Part shown: piece by piece, positions 14,221 to 21,186 of the stretch
Layout of the letters: the number at the start of each line of letters is the position of its first letter
Numbering within the stretch: position 1 is the first letter of the stretch
From: DASUZD01 sp036377055
Lineage (GTDB): Bacteria > Actinomycetota > Thermoleophilia > Gaiellales > Gaiellaceae
Length of the DNA: 26,775 bases
Direction: 5' to 3'
Assembly: GCA_036377055.1 (NCBI GenBank)
Contig: DASUZD010000200.1
Location: 1-26,775 of the forward strand
Notes under the pieces: model-generated
What the model was told of the DNA's origin: nothing
What the model saw: only the letters and a program-made list of their open reading frames with translations
The model's database searches: none
Position numbers and translations under genes: made by a program

Positions 14221-15102
14221 GTGGCGGAGCGGGATCGGTGGGCCGACTGGCTGCTCGAGCGGCGGTTCGGCGGGACCGAGAGCACGCCCGAGGAGCGCGC
14301 GAAGTGGATGGAGCCGCTGTGGAAGGTTCGTGACCGCGTTCTCGACCGGGCGGGGTTGGATGACGCGTCAGCGCTCCTCGACGTCGGCTGCGGCGACGGG
14401 CTGATCGGGTTCGGCGCGCTCGAGCGCGGCGTCGCGACGGTGACCTTGAGCGACGTGTCCGAGGAGCTGCTCGACGTCTGCCGCGCCGCCGCCAAGGAGC
14501 TCGGCGTGGCCGACCGGTGCCGCTTCGTCGCGGCCGGCGCAGAGGACCTGGCCGGAATCGACGACGGGAGCGTCGACGTCGTCACGACGCGGTCGGTGCT
14601 CATCTACGTCGAGGGCAAGGCGCGCTCGTTCCGCGAGTTCCACCGCGTCTTGCGGCCGGGTGGCCGGATCTCGCTCTACGAGCCGATCAACCGGTTCGGG
14701 ATCGGACCCGAGACGCCCGAGCGGTTCTGGATGTACCCGTCGGACGGGCTGAACGACCTCGCGCGGAAGATCTACGAGCTCTACAAGGCGATCCAGCCGG
14801 AGTCCGACCCGATGCTCGACTTCGACGAGCGCGACCTGATCGCGCTTGCCGAGGAGGCCGGGTTCTTCCCGATCGATCTCGAGCTCCACGCGGAGGTGAA
14901 GCCGCCCGAGCCCGTGCGCTGGGAGGTCTTCGCACACTCGTCCGGGAACCCGAAGATCCCCACGTGGGAGGAAGCGATGGAGCAGGTGCTGACGCCCGAG
15001 GAGCGCGAGCGCGTCGTCGCGCACCTGCGCCCGCTCGTCGAGGAAGGGCGCGGCGTGCGGCGGATCGCGCACGCGTACGTGAGCGCGACGAAGCCCGGCT
15101 AG
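14221..15102 (+). CDS. Class I SAM-dependent methyltransferase
   Basis: The 293-aa product has the Rossmann methylase signature LLDVGCGDGLIGFG (residues 52-65, SAM-binding), an acidic residue after the second strand (LSDVSEELLDVC), the AGAEDLAGIDDGSVDVV segment and HRVLRPGGRISLYEPI after motif III. The substrate is not evident; the extended C-terminal part with EEAGFFPIDLELHAEV and HAYVSATKPG matches generic small-molecule methylases of the ubiE/arsM type. The GTG start is the first possible one after the divergent SEC-C gene. It converges on the NERD gene, with three bases between the two stops. Confidence 0.85.
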   Translation: MAERDRWADWLLERRFGGTESTPEERAKWMEPLWKVRDRVLDRAGLDDASALLDVGCGDGLIGFGALERGVATVTLSDVSEELLDVCRAAAKELGVADRCRFVAAGAEDLAGIDDGSVDVVTTRSVLIYVEGKARSFREFHRVLRPGGRISLYEPINRFGIGPETPERFWMYPSDGLNDLARKIYELYKAIQPESDPMLDFDERDLIALAEEAGFFPIDLELHAEVKPPEPVRWEVFAHSSGNPKIPTWEEAMEQVLTPEERERVVAHLRPLVEEGRGVRRIAHAYVSATKPG

Positions 15103-15105
15103 CGA

Positions 15106-15864
15106 CTACCGGAGGGCACACTCGTGGTCCCGCCGATCTGCGCGAAGGTCGCGCAAGGCGGCGACAGCCGATTCGAACTGCGAAGCCGTGAGCCTCTGCG
15201 GCTGCTCCGCAAGCCACGGAATGAGCTCGTCGCCCCGCACGTAAACGACGCCGTTCGCCTCGGATGAGCCGTGAGGGAACGTCCCCCAGACGACGAAGAC
15301 CGGCTGAACCCAAGGCGACCGGTCAAGATGCGAGCCGAATCGCTCGCTGAGCCGGGCGGCTGCGCGCCGAAGACCGCCGCCGCGAAACAGCATGCTCCCC
15401 GCTGCGAGGGCGTCATGCCGTACGACAGCTTTGGCCGAGAGGTTCTTCGTCTCGAGGAGGAAGATTCCGGCCGGTCCCACGACAACGTGGTCCCAGTTCC
15501 CATGATCGTGCTGCAGGTCGTGCTCGAAGGTCCACGAGTCGTCGAGCGCGCCGAGGGCTTCCGCGGTCGCCTCCTCTCCGACGGCGCCCCAGATCCAAGT
15601 CAGCGAGTGCACGTCGCCGCCGATCATCCACACGATCCCAGCGAGGGTCACAAACGCTCCAACGAGCGCGGCGAAGACGAGAGCCGGGACGCCGCTGAGG
15701 ATGACGATCGCGGCGACCAGCAACGCGATCGCGACAACGATGACCACCCAGTCGCGCCAGCTCGCGCGGATCTTCTCCCGGCGAAGCTCACGGAACTTCT
15801 TCCGAGCAGAGGCGCCCGCCTCCTTCCGCCGCCGTCGAGCCTCCCGCCGCCTCACGAGTCGCAT
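15106..15864 (-). CDS. NERD-domain membrane protein
   Basis: The 252-aa protein has a very basic N-terminus (~35 residues) followed by two membrane segments (about 39-58 and 61-82), then a cytosolic NERD domain. That domain shows GAVGEEATAEALGAL (Glu98), WDHVVVGPAGIFLLETKNL (Asp125, Glu138, Lys140) and a downstream helix-strand region with VQPVFVVWG. NERD is a PD-(D/E)xK-related nuclease-like fold, and the D..ExK residues are present. The role in cells is unclear. ATG 15864 is preferred over a TTG at 15891. It could belong to nucleic acid processing at the membrane, but nothing nearby supports a pathway. Confidence 0.85.
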   Translation of the reverse strand: MRLVRRREARRRRKEAGASARKKFRELRREKIRASWRDWVVIVVAIALLVAAIVILSGVPALVFAALVGAFVTLAGIVWMIGGDVHSLTWIWGAVGEEATAEALGALDDSWTFEHDLQHDHGNWDHVVVGPAGIFLLETKNLSAKAVVRHDALAAGSMLFRGGGLRRAAARLSERFGSHLDRSPWVQPVFVVWGTFPHGSSEANGVVYVRGDELIPWLAEQPQRLTASQFESAVAALRDLRADRRDHECALR

Positions 15865-15926
15865 CGTGGGTGAGGAGTGTCCGCAGCGCAACCGCCGTGG
15901 CCGCGGTACGTCATCGCATTGTCCGT

Positions 15927-15963
15927 CACGGCTCGCCGAGCCGTGTCCGGGGTCAGACCCCGG
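15927..15963. repeat. REP-like double hairpin
   Basis: Two adjacent perfect hairpins: CACGGCTC/GAGCCGTG with a 3-base loop (15927-15945), and CCGGGGTC-A-GACCCCGG (15947-15963). Related pieces (GGACACGGCTG) recur near 16033. The pattern looks like a dispersed repetitive extragenic palindrome. It lies in the 252-base gap between the NERD and aminotransferase start codons (15865-16116), which holds no gene I can support. Confidence 0.6.
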
Positions 15964-16116
15964 CCGTGGCCGCTCGGGACAGAGGACGGCTTGTGGTGGC
16001 CGCTCCCCGTAGACCGGTCACGTGTTGCGGACACGGCTGCGGCCGACGGGTAGGACATGGCCTGCGGTGCGCAGGGCGGCGCGTGGAGTTGGCCCTTCGC
16101 GTCTAGGATCGCGCCC

Positions 16117-17250
16117 GTGCGGGCGCGTCCTAAGCGGCTCGAGCGGCTCCCGGAGCAGTACTTCGGGGCGCTGCTCGCGCGCGTTGCGGCCGCGGCTGCG
16201 CTCGACGGGGACCCGCTCGTCGACCTCGGGCGCGGGAACCCGGAGACTGGGCCGCCGGCGCACGTGATCGCGGCGCTCGTGCGCGGCGCCGGTGGGCCGG
16301 CCGCGCACGGGTACTCACCGTTTCGCGGCCTGCCTGAGCTCCGCGAGGCGCTCGCGGAGCGCTACCGCGAGGTCTACGGCGTCGAGCTCGACCCGCTGCA
16401 CGAGGTCGCGGTCGTGCCGGGGACGAAGACGGCGATCGTCGAGCTGGCGCTCGTGCTCGCGGAGCGCGGCAACACGATCGTCCTGCCCGATCCCTACTAC
16501 CCGGACTACCCGTCCGGGGTGGCGCTCGCGGGCGCGCGGCTCGGGACGGTCCCACTCGAGCAGGGCAAGGGCTGGGCGCCGAATTTCGAGCAGGCGCCGC
16601 GCGAGGACGTGGCCGCGGTCTACCTCAACTACCCGTCGAACCCCTGCGCCGTGACCGCTCCGGCCGGGGCCTTCGCGGACGCGATCCGCTTCTCCCGCGA
16701 GACCGGCGCCGTGGTGGTGCACGACTTCGCCTACGGCGACCTCGTCTTCGACGGCCGCTCGCCGGAGAGCTTCCTCGCGACCGAGGGCGCGAAGGACGTC
16801 GGCGTCGAGATGTTCTCGATGTCCAAGAGCTACGGCATGGCCGGGTGGCGGCTCGGGTTCGTCGTCGGCAACGCGGACGTCGTCGAGCGGATCAACCTGC
16901 TCTCGGACCACGCGCGCGTGGGGATCTTCCGGCCGATCCAGGAGGCGGGCATCGCGGCGCTCGAGGGGCCGCAGGACTCGGTCGCCGAGCGGGCCGCGAC
17001 ATACGAGCGCCGCCGCGACCGCGTCCTCGAGGCGCTTCCCTTCGCGTCGCCGTGTGAGGGGACGTTCTACGTCTGGCTCGAGCTGCCGGCGGGCGTGACG
17101 GTCGAACGGCTCCTCGCGGAGGCGCGGGTCGCGCTCTCGCCCGGCGAGGGCTTCGGCTCGCGCGGGAAGGGCTGGGCTCGGCTGTCGCTCGCGGTCCCGG
17201 ACACGACGCTCGAGCTCGGGCTCGAGCGGCTGGCCGCGGTGCTGGGGTAG
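16117..17250 (+). CDS. PLP-dependent class I/II aminotransferase
   Basis: The 377-aa product has the fold-type I aminotransferase motifs: HGYSPFRGLPELREAL, PDPYYPDYPSG, YLNYPSNPCAV (the Asn-Pro of the PLP pocket), HDFAYGDLVFDG and the PLP-lysine region SMSKSYGMAGWRLGF (Lys237), then ARLSLAVP with the carboxylate-binding Arg. It transfers amino groups between an amino acid and a 2-oxo acid; the similarity is to aspartate/LL-diaminopimelate-type enzymes, but the substrate is not certain. The GTG at 16117 has an AGGATC ribosome binding site about 8 bases upstream. An upstream ATG at 16057 lies in repeat-like DNA and is rejected as the start. Confidence 0.92.
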   Translation: MRARPKRLERLPEQYFGALLARVAAAAALDGDPLVDLGRGNPETGPPAHVIAALVRGAGGPAAHGYSPFRGLPELREALAERYREVYGVELDPLHEVAVVPGTKTAIVELALVLAERGNTIVLPDPYYPDYPSGVALAGARLGTVPLEQGKGWAPNFEQAPREDVAAVYLNYPSNPCAVTAPAGAFADAIRFSRETGAVVVHDFAYGDLVFDGRSPESFLATEGAKDVGVEMFSMSKSYGMAGWRLGFVVGNADVVERINLLSDHARVGIFRPIQEAGIAALEGPQDSVAERAATYERRRDRVLEALPFASPCEGTFYVWLELPAGVTVERLLAEARVALSPGEGFGSRGKGWARLSLAVPDTTLELGLERLAAVLG

Positions 17251-17253
17251 TCG

Positions 17254-17358
17254 CTAGCGCTTCTTCAACCGGCGAAGCAGCGGAAGCCGGTCGGCCCACG
17301 ACTGCTTGCGGCGACGGCCCTTGAAGAGTGCGAGGAGGTCGAATCGCTTCAGATCCAC
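17254..17358 (-). CDS. Possible 34-aa basic peptide (low confidence)
   Basis: The end of a minus-strand frame reads VDLKRFDLLALFKGRRRKQ followed by SWADRLPLLRRLKKR, an amphipathic basic peptide of natural-looking composition. A GTG at 17358 is the plausible start, but no ribosome binding site precedes it. An inverted repeat ACCGGC/GCCGGT (17268-17291), which could end the aminotransferase transcript, lies inside the frame. It may be a real microprotein or just terminator sequence. The 17359-17483 bases after it hold nothing recognisable. Confidence 0.22.
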   Translation of the reverse strand: MDLKRFDLLALFKGRRRKQSWADRLPLLRRLKKR

Positions 17359-17483
17359 GGCGAAACCGTAAACCAAACGGCTGCTCGCCGCGGCAACCGG
17401 ATTGCCGGGTAGCTGGAGGAACCTCCCGGTTCCCCCAGACCCCCTCCACCGGTCCGCTTCGCGGACAGGCGCGTTGCGCCCCC

Positions 17484-17680
17484 GACAAAAGAAATTCGCC
17501 GAGCCGGTGTCGCTTTCGTCCACCCAACCGACGGACTTTCCGCTTCCGCGTACGGCCTCCCGGCTGAGCTTCGGCCTACTTGCGATCCGCGCTCGGCGCA
17601 AGCGGCACTCTTACCGAAGAGCCCCGTCCGCGCAAGAGGGTCCGCGAAAGGTTTCTCGCGCTCTTAGCGACCTTTTCCCG
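17484..17680. repeat. Tandem repeat, copy 1
   Basis: First unit of a ~200-bp imperfect tandem repeat. Exact blocks shared with copy 2 include a 32-base block (17492-17523 matching 17700-17731) and a 55-base block (17560-17614 matching 17781-17835). It contains the hairpin CTTGCG (17579-17584) / CGCAAG (17597-17602). Short purine/A-rich runs precede each copy. No gene is supported here. Confidence 0.8.
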
Positions 17681-17691
17681 AGAGCCGAAAA

Positions 17692-17900
17692 GACCAAAAA
17701 AATTCGCCGAGCCGGTGTCGCTTTCGTCCACTCCGCCGACTGACCATCCGCTTCCAGGTTTCCCCTTGGCGTACTGCCCTCCGGCTGAGCTTCGGCCTAC
17801 TTGCGATCCGCGCTCGGCGCAAGCGGCACTCTTACGGAAGCGAGGCGTTCGATCAAGAGGGTCCGCGAAAAGTTTCTCTCGCTCATTGCGACTTTTCGTC
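17692..17900. repeat. Tandem repeat, copy 2
   Basis: Second unit, displaced by 208 bases at its start and by 221 bases after an internal 13-base length difference. The 55-base core and the CTTGCG/CGCAAG hairpin are identical to copy 1, and the AAGAGGGTCCGCGAAA block also matches. Its right edge overlaps the stop of the GNAT gene by about 18 bases, so part of that gene end belongs to the repeat. Confidence 0.8.
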
Positions 17901-18389
17901 CACGCGGTAGGCCATCAGGATCGCGTCGACGTACTCGCCCGCACGCCGGTAGTGGGCCTTCCGGTACCCCTCGCGCTCGAAGCCGTACTGCTCGTAGAGC
18001 CGGAGCGCGGGCTCGTTGTGGGGAAAGACGTGCAGCTCGAGCTTGCGGATGCCGCTCTCGCGCGCCCACGCGACCGCCGCGTCGAGGAGCGCGCGGCCGA
18101 CGCCCTGGCGCCTCGCGTCCGCCGCGACCATCAGCCCGAGGTCGGCGACGTGGTAGCTCGCGGGGTGCTGGTCGCGGGCGAGCGAGAGCCGGGCGACGAT
18201 CCGCCCGTCGGCCTCGGCGACGAACACGGCCGCGTGCTGGAACCGCCTGAGCGCCCGCAGGTAGCGACGCTCCTCTGCGACGCCGCGCCAGCCTTCGGAG
18301 GTGATGAGCCAGCCTTCCGGCTCTCGCCCGATTGCGCTGCCGAGCGCGACGAGGGCGGTGGCGTCGCCCGGCTCGGCGCGGCGGATCAC
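17883..18389 (-). CDS. GNAT family N-acetyltransferase
   Basis: The 168-aa product starts VIRRAEPGDATALVALG and contains the acetyl-CoA binding region LGLMVAADARRQGVGRALLD (R-x-x-G-x-G/A), then ELHVFPHNEPALRLYEQYGF and EYVDAILMAYRVD. It is closest in pattern to RimI-like or small-molecule GNATs. The GTG start overlaps the TGA of the upstream gamma-glutamyltransferase gene as GTGA (18386-18389), so translation is coupled. The final codons lie within copy 2 of the tandem repeat, so the C-terminus (VDEKSQ) may be repeat-derived. The acceptor substrate is unknown. Confidence 0.9.
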   Translation of the reverse strand: MIRRAEPGDATALVALGSAIGREPEGWLITSEGWRGVAEERRYLRALRRFQHAAVFVAEADGRIVARLSLARDQHPASYHVADLGLMVAADARRQGVGRALLDAAVAWARESGIRKLELHVFPHNEPALRLYEQYGFEREGYRKAHYRRAGEYVDAILMAYRVDEKSQ

Positions 18390-19957
18390 GAAGTCCGTTC
18401 GACCACCACCCCCGCTCCCCCGCGCCGCGGATCGCCCGCCGCTGCGAGCGAGCCGTCCTCGCGCACCTCGACCGCCGCGGCGCCGCCGAAGAAGAGGTTC
18501 TTGCGCCGCCAGCGGGTGACGTCGTAGCCCATCGCCTCGAGCCTGTCCATCTCGGCCGCGTCCGTCCCGCCCTCGCAGTGGACGTGCGGGTCCTCGAAGT
18601 GGATCCGCGGCCGCTCGAGCGCCTCCTCGACCGGAAGCTCGTGCTGGATCACGTTGAGCACGATCTGGAGGATCGCGCCGCGCAGGCGAACCGAGCCGGC
18701 ACTGCCGACGACGAGCCTCGGCCGGTCGCCGTGGAGGACGAGCGAGGGCGCCATCATGCTCGTCAGGCGCATGCCTGGCTTCACGCGCGCGGCGACGAGG
18801 TCGTACTCGCCGAGCATGTTGTTCACGTGGAGGCCGGTTCCGGGCACGATCAGACCGGACCCGGAGCCGGTGGACGCGGTGCACGAGGCGGCGTTGCCGG
18901 CCGCGTCCACGACGGCGATGTGCGTCGTCCCGGGCGCGCCCGCGACCTCCGGTCGACCTTCGAGATGCGCGCGCATCCGCTCCGCGCCCTCCGCGATCGA
19001 GTCGTCGGCGAGCAGCCGCTTGACGAGGCCGCCGCGGTAGAGCTCGGCGGCGAAGGCGTCGGTGCGGACGCGGGTCTGCTCCCGCATCGCCTCGACGAGC
19101 GCGACCATCGCGTCGGCGCTGCCGGCGGGCGCGTCGACGACGAAACGGAGCGCGTCGAGCAGGCGCAGGCCGTAGCCGATCAGGACGCCGCCGGACGAGG
19201 GCGGCGGGTTCGAGAGAAAGACACGGCCGAGGAACGAGACGGCGACCGGGCGCCGCCAGATGACGCGGTACGCGGACAGGTCCTCCTCGGTGATGTCGCC
19301 GCCCCCGGCGCGGACGTGCTCGACCATTGCACGACCGAGCTCGCCGCTGTAGAGCTCCTTCGCGCCGCGCTCCGCTAGGAGCTCGAGCGTCCCCGCGAGG
19401 TCGGTCATCACGAGCCGGTCGCCGGCGACGAGCCGCTCGCCGTCCTTCGAGTAGAGCGCCCGCCCCTCGTCGGTGTGGCGCAGGATCAGGTCGAGGATCG
19501 CGTGCAGGTACGCCTGCGCGCGGTTCAGCTCGACCCCTTTGCGCGCGAGCTCGATCGCCGGCGTGAGCAGCTCGCGCCACGGCAGCGTGCCGAACGCGCG
19601 GTGGGCCTCCTCGAGACCGGCCGGAGCTCCCGGGACTGTGCACGACGGGCCGCCGATGTGGAAGATCTGGTTCGAATCGCCGAAGGACACGTCGATGTCG
19701 TCCATGGCCAGGCGCTCGTGCGGCTCGAGGCCGCGGCCGGGGACGTCGACAAAGAAGTCGAGCAGGCGCGCGCCGCGGTCGTGCCCTCGGTGGACGAGCA
19801 TGAAGCCGCCTCCGCCCGGCCCCGTCAAGGGGCTCTCCGTCACCCACGACGCGAACGCAGCGGCGATGCACGCGTCGACCGCGTTCCCGCCTTCGGCGAG
19901 CACGCGCGCGCCCGCCTCGGCGGTCAGCGGGTGGCCCGCGGCGATCGCGCCTCTCAT
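18386..19957 (-). CDS. ggt: Gamma-glutamyltransferase family protein
   Basis: The 523-aa product begins MRGAIAAGHPLTAEAGARVL and shows the GGT signature set: GGNAVDACIAAAFA, GPGGGGFMLVH, PGTTHIAVVDAAGNAAS (candidate nucleophile Thr344, the first Thr of TTH), TGSGSGLIVPGTGLHVNNML and MMAPSLVLHG. GGTs are Ntn hydrolases that cleave themselves before this Thr and act on gamma-glutamyl bonds such as glutathione. There is no signal peptide, so unlike most GGTs this one appears cytosolic. Actinobacteria often lack glutathione, so the substrate may be another gamma-glutamyl compound (inference). It is coupled to the GNAT gene downstream and is divergent from the flippase-like gene, with 79 bases between starts. 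Confidence 0.93.
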   Translation of the reverse strand: MRGAIAAGHPLTAEAGARVLAEGGNAVDACIAAAFASWVTESPLTGPGGGGFMLVHRGHDRGARLLDFFVDVPGRGLEPHERLAMDDIDVSFGDSNQIFHIGGPSCTVPGAPAGLEEAHRAFGTLPWRELLTPAIELARKGVELNRAQAYLHAILDLILRHTDEGRALYSKDGERLVAGDRLVMTDLAGTLELLAERGAKELYSGELGRAMVEHVRAGGGDITEEDLSAYRVIWRRPVAVSFLGRVFLSNPPPSSGGVLIGYGLRLLDALRFVVDAPAGSADAMVALVEAMREQTRVRTDAFAAELYRGGLVKRLLADDSIAEGAERMRAHLEGRPEVAGAPGTTHIAVVDAAGNAASCTASTGSGSGLIVPGTGLHVNNMLGEYDLVAARVKPGMRLTSMMAPSLVLHGDRPRLVVGSAGSVRLRGAILQIVLNVIQHELPVEEALERPRIHFEDPHVHCEGGTDAAEMDRLEAMGYDVTRWRRKNLFFGGAAAVEVREDGSLAAAGDPRRGGAGVVVERTS

Positions 19958-20036
19958 CGCCCAAGCGTAAATGCCGATGCAGGAAGGGGTGAAGACGGTT
20001 CCGGACAACTCGGCACGGGCATTGACGTCACAGCTG

Positions 20037-21083
20037 ATGGTGGATCTGTCCGAGCTGCAGCTGGGATCGAGGCTCCGCCGGCGCGGAATCGCCCTGGCCG
20101 GCGCGCTCTGCGCGGTGCTCCTCGGCGTCGCCGCGCTGCCGCAGCTGCTCGGACCCGAGGTGCGGCGCGCGTTCGCCGGGCTCGAGCAGGCACAGCCCGT
20201 GTGGCTCTGGTTCGCGGCCGCGTGCTTCGTCGCGGCGCTCGCGTTCAACGCCTGCGCCTGGCGGGCGACGGTTCTCCTCTGCGGCGGCCGCATCGGCCGG
20301 CTCGCCGCGCTCGCCTGCTACGGGATCGGGTCGCTCGTGAACGCGGCCGTGCCCGCGCGCGTCGGCGACGCCGTCCGGATTGCGCTCTTCTCGCGGGCCT
20401 TCGACGCGGACGAGCGCGGCGAGCGGCTCTGGATCTCGGGCGGCGTCTTCAGCGCGATCGGCGCGGCGCGCGCCCTGTGCCTCGGATCGCTCGTCCTCGT
20501 CGCGGCGGCGGCCGGCGCGCTCCCGCTCTGGCCGGTGCTCGTGCTCGGCGGGCTCGTCCTCGCGGCCGCCGCGGCGATCTTCGTCGCGCGGCGGCGGACG
20601 GCCGAGCGGGCGGCCGCACACGTGCTCGACGCGTTTCGAGCCCTCGGTCGCGAGCCCGGCCGCGGGGCTTGGACGGTCTTCTGGATCGCGCTCGCGACGA
20701 CGGCGCGCCTCGTCGGCGTGGCGGCGATCGTGTCGGCGCTCGGCGTCCACTCGCCGCTCATGGCCGCCGTGATCATCGTCCCCGCGCTCGATGTCGCGGG
20801 GATCGTGCCGCTGACGCCCGGGAACGTCGGCATCGCGAGCGGCACCGTCGCGATGGCGCTCCAGGCGCGCGGGATCGGGCTGACGGAGGCGCTGACCGCC
20901 GCGATCGCCCTGCACGCCGTCGAGACCGCCGCGAGCATCGGCATCGGCGGTGCCGGGATCCTCTTCCTGACGCGGTTCCGCTCGCCTGCAGCTCGCTTCC
21001 GCGTCGTCGCCGTCGCCGGCGCCGCCGCCTCTATCGCCCTGGTCTGGGCTTTTAGCGCAACCGTTCTCGTCGACCTCGTCTGA
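20037..21083 (+). CDS. UPF0104 / LPG-synthase-TM-like membrane protein (flippase-like)
   Basis: The ~348-aa product is almost wholly hydrophobic with about eight predicted membrane segments. It has the UPF0104 features YGIGSLVNAAVPARVGDAVR (the Pro-x-R-x-G-x motif) and VPLTPGNVGIASGTVAMAL. Members include the lysylphosphatidylglycerol flippase domain and suspected transporters of lipid-linked molecules. No synthase domain is fused here. The start is unsure: ATG 20037 is chosen because it leaves space for divergent promoters, while in-frame ATG 19971 and GTG 19989 also exist. The last 12 codons recur, altered only at synonymous sites, 103 bases downstream (21151-21186). Confidence 0.85.
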   Translation: MVDLSELQLGSRLRRRGIALAGALCAVLLGVAALPQLLGPEVRRAFAGLEQAQPVWLWFAAACFVAALAFNACAWRATVLLCGGRIGRLAALACYGIGSLVNAAVPARVGDAVRIALFSRAFDADERGERLWISGGVFSAIGAARALCLGSLVLVAAAAGALPLWPVLVLGGLVLAAAAAIFVARRRTAERAAAHVLDAFRALGREPGRGAWTVFWIALATTARLVGVAAIVSALGVHSPLMAAVIIVPALDVAGIVPLTPGNVGIASGTVAMALQARGIGLTEALTAAIALHAVETAASIGIGGAGILFLTRFRSPAARFRVVAVAGAAASIALVWAFSATVLVDLV

Positions 21084-21104
21084 CCGGTCGTTTCAGACGG
21101 ACGC

Positions 21105-21119
21105 GCGGGCAGAGCCCGC
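21105..21119. terminator. Short hairpin between convergent genes
   Basis: GCGGGC-AGA-GCCCGC forms a 6-bp stem with a 3-base loop 22 bases after the flippase-like stop. There is no T-tract. It may contribute to termination, but its short stem makes this weak. Confidence 0.3.
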
Positions 21120-21150
21120 ACGTCCTGATGGTCGGCGCCGCGGAGTCGGC

Positions 21151-21186
21151 GCCTTCAGCGCCACCGTTCTTGTGGATCTGGTCTGA
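21151..21186 (+). pseudogene. Relic second copy of the flippase-like gene's 3' end
   Basis: The 36 bases at 21151-21186 encode AFSATVLVDLV plus a TGA stop, the same peptide as the end of the gene at 21048-21083. All seven nucleotide differences between the two stretches are synonymous third-position changes. The copy has no gene body: upstream is only the short intergenic stretch. The TGA abuts the last base of the phosphoesterase gene on the other strand. It looks like the leftover end of a paralogue or a diverged earlier version of the same gene. Confidence 0.6.

Noticed and set aside
16057..16116. 20-residue upstream extension of the aminotransferase
   Set aside because: It falls beside the palindromic repeat, has no family-like residues, and the GTG at 16117 has a proper ribosome binding site.
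19669..19678. GGTTCGAATC resembling a tRNA T-loop
   Set aside because: It lies inside the well-supported GGT gene and no acceptor stem, anticodon arm or D-arm can be folded around it.
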